Shown one piece after another: positions 61,715-64,000 of a stretch of DNA of 64,000 bases (its first letter is position 1; each line of letters begins with the position of its first letter). The stretch is from Dasyornis broadbenti (taxonomy: Eukaryota > Chordata > Aves > Passeriformes > Dasyornithidae): NCBI GenBank assembly GCA_013397935.1, contig VZRN01002233.1, positions 765,198 through 829,197 of the forward strand, in the 5' to 3' direction. The notes below the pieces were generated by a model. The model worked only from the letters and a program-made list of their open reading frames with translations, was not told the origin of the DNA and searched no databases. Both the position numbers and the translations under genes were made by a program.

Positions 61715-64000
61715 CCCGAGAGAGGAGGAGGCGTGGCCTCTGAACGTGCCAGCTCCGACCGGGGGCACCTGGGCCTTTGGGGAAGGAGGAGACTCCAGCA
61801 AAGGTTTGGAAGCAGCTTAGTCCAGCCGCTGGATAATACATCAGGACTCACAAAATTCTGTTATTGGCCCGTGGTGCTCCTGAAAAATTCCTCCCTTTGG
61901 AACTGTCCCGGGCAGCTGTGCCCATTTTCCTGCTTGTTGATCACACAGACAAAATCACCTTTGAAAGACACAATCAGATGTTCATTATCAGTGTTCTTGA
62001 GCGCCAAGTTGGAGGAACACAGACCAGAAATCCCATGGCCGGCCGTGTCCAGCACACTGCATGTGATTTGGAGACTTTGGATTTGTGATCTTACAGTTCA
62101 ATGAGCTGAAATCCACATACAGGAGTCTGAGGATGCACAGGAAGAGCAGAAGAATGAAGAGCAGAACTGTGACCTTCTGCTGACTTAAATTCCAAATAAT
62201 TCTTAAATGCTGGAATAACTATCACTCATAGGAATAAATAAATACATGATTAATGGTCTTATTTAGGGTCACAAAACAAGCTCTAAAGATTGCTACTACT
62301 CATTTGGAAGCAAGAAGGCAAAATTCGCATCTACCCTAATGAGTTAAATCCAGACACTGTTGGTTAAAATCCTGAACAAAGATAAATGTGTTGAAGTGCT
62401 ACATGATGCTGCCTCCTGTGAGGTGCATGAATTTAACAAGTATTGCTTAATCATTTAAAGATGAAAAAAATCTGATTGTGAGGCTTAGTCTTTGAGAAGA
62501 CACAAATAGGTCTTTTAAACATTAATTTTCCAAAGCTGTCAAGTTGCATGTACTTGACATTAAAGTTACAAAAGCATTAACGTTACAAAAGCAGCAACTC
62601 CCTGCAGCTTTTCAGCCCAAAATAAAAGTACTACAAGAATGGCTTTTCGTCCCAAGAATGTTAATGAAATTTGCTTTGTGCTGGGACACAATGGGAGGCT
62701 CCTCTTGGCAGATCACACGTTCTGCTGCAGCTTCACCTCCTTTCCTTCAGACACTGCAGTGATGCTGTCAGGTCACCTCAGTGCAGATCCCAAACCTTTG
62801 CTGCACAAAGCTCCCCTGGGATCTGCAGGGTCTGAAACCTGCACACAAGCACTGAAGATCTGAGCCAGGCTGGAAAACTGAGGGAATATTTTCAGACAAA
62901 ACATACTGAAGAGCATTTGAAAAGATGTATTCGGAAAATTTAACCCCTCCCGCCCCATCTCCATGTTATGGTGATAACAGTCTTAGGCTTACATTTTGAT
63001 ATCTCAGTGTTTAAATTTTGTTACAATTTTGGTATCTCAGAGTTTAAATTCTTGTAGCCAAATGATACTAAAATTAGACCCAAGAGCCCCTTCCCATCTC
63101 CACAAGTCACAGCCCTTCAGGAGGAGTGTAAAGGAAGCAAAATGCACTTTCACTGTGCACTTTGCTGGGACAGGAATAGAAGTGATTTTTCAGTCAAGTG
63201 ACAGGTGAAGAGCAAAACTGTGCTGCAGCATTTTCAGCCAGACTTTAAACCCCCTCAGTGATGAAATAGGGCCATCTGTGTTACTTGTACAGCTGCTCCA
63301 GAATGGATCAGCTCCTTCTGTCTGTTTGGCTACTAATTATACCCTGAATTTTCATCCTCCCAGCCAGGGCTCTGCCCCAGTCCCTGTGCTGTGTCTCACA
63401 CCACAGAATGTCAGTCCCTGCAATCCTTGCTCGTGTTCTGGAGGACCTGAGAAAATCTGAGCTGGGTCTGCACTGGCTACTATTCTGAAAAACAGTAAAA
63501 TTAAATGTTACCCACAGAGGAAGTTTTAAAACAAAGCAGATAGAATGAACATGTTTGTGTATCACAGACTCCAGTGTTTTGTTACAGCTAAAGAGTCACC
63601 AGCTGGAAGGTTAAATATGTTTATTTTAGTAGTGTAAGGTGGTTTTACAAACAAATTCTTAAATTTTGCAATATACACAAAAGAATCATTACAAAGGCAA
63701 AATATCCTCTCAATAATAGGGACCCTATGCAGCCTGAAATAAAATTAAACCTCAGTTTCTCTTTAAAATGCATCTCAGTAAACATTCTTCTCCATCACTG
63801 ATAAAACGTACATCTATAATAAAAGACATCATAATTGGAGGATGGGGGGGACACATGACAACATCCCTAAAAATAAAAAGTAAAAAAAAGGGGGGAGGAA
63901 AAATTATTACTCTGTTTAGGTTGTTATTTAATTCTAAATATGTCCATCTAAAAAAATTAAATATCTCTCTTTTTTAAACATATCATTGAAAATTTTGCAT
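61715..64000. other. Terminal stretch, nothing recognised
   Basis: I find no exon or RNA gene that I can support. By human synteny PLCH2 should come next in minus orientation, so its 3' UTR may begin here; minus-strand AATAAA (TTTATT at 63620-63625) would fit but proves nothing. Low-complexity A/G sequence occurs near 63880-63900. Confidence 0.4.

Noticed and set aside
61861..62088. Overlapping open frames on both strands with complex-looking sequence
   Set aside because: No recognised family, no convincing flanking splice pair and no codon pattern that decides a strand. A search against bird proteins would be needed.
1..64000. CRISPR arrays, bacterial operons, prophage or tRNA genes
   Set aside because: The sequence is vertebrate nuclear DNA with spliced genes. 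No repeat-spacer array or cloverleaf-type RNA gene was noticed by eye; a tRNAscan run would settle the tRNA point.

Overview
The window reads as bird nuclear DNA. It is intron-rich vertebrate sequence with one CR1 LINE tail, few repeats, compact introns and a kainate-binding protein gene of the chick type. The gene order MMEL1, TNFRSF14-like, HES5, PANK4 matches human 1p36.32 in reverse, and I expect a chicken chromosome 21-like segment. No species is claimed. All gene models below were built by hand from splice sites and reading phase.

Layout. 0.5-4.2 kb: the last six coding exons of MMEL1 (+), an M13 zinc metallopeptidase. 8.2-9.5 kb: 3' exons of a TNFRSF14-like TNF receptor (-), with no recognisable 5' half. 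9.6-11.1 kb: a 130-bp direct repeat flanking an AT-rich island, a purine tract and a 20-bp minisatellite. 11.5-32.2 kb: a HES5 cluster with an intact copy on -, an intact copy on + and a broken copy on +. All three have the same promoter layout (CCAAT box, CSL/RBPJ site, TATA box). Four related noncoding elements in one orientation lie between the copies. 33.2-50.8 kb: PANK4 (+), complete in 19 coding exons, with a CpG-island promoter, a cluster of ZNF143/THAP11-type motifs in intron 1 and a decayed copy of exon 3 in intron 3. 52.5-61.7 kb: a complete kainate-binding protein gene (-) in 10 coding exons, plus a probable noncoding first exon. I recognise nothing in the last 2.3 kb.

How the parts relate. 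The HES5 block is the most informative region. It holds duplicated Notch-target bHLH repressors, duplicated candidate enhancers with fixed internal spacing, a gene-conversion-like identity block over the basic helix-loop-helix exon, and one copy that lost its basic region but kept its promoter, splice sites and polyadenylation signals. PANK4 carries both substitutions that mark the kinase-dead form and keeps the C-terminal phosphatase motif. PANK4 and the glutamate-receptor gene converge tail to tail with 1.8 kb between stop codons.
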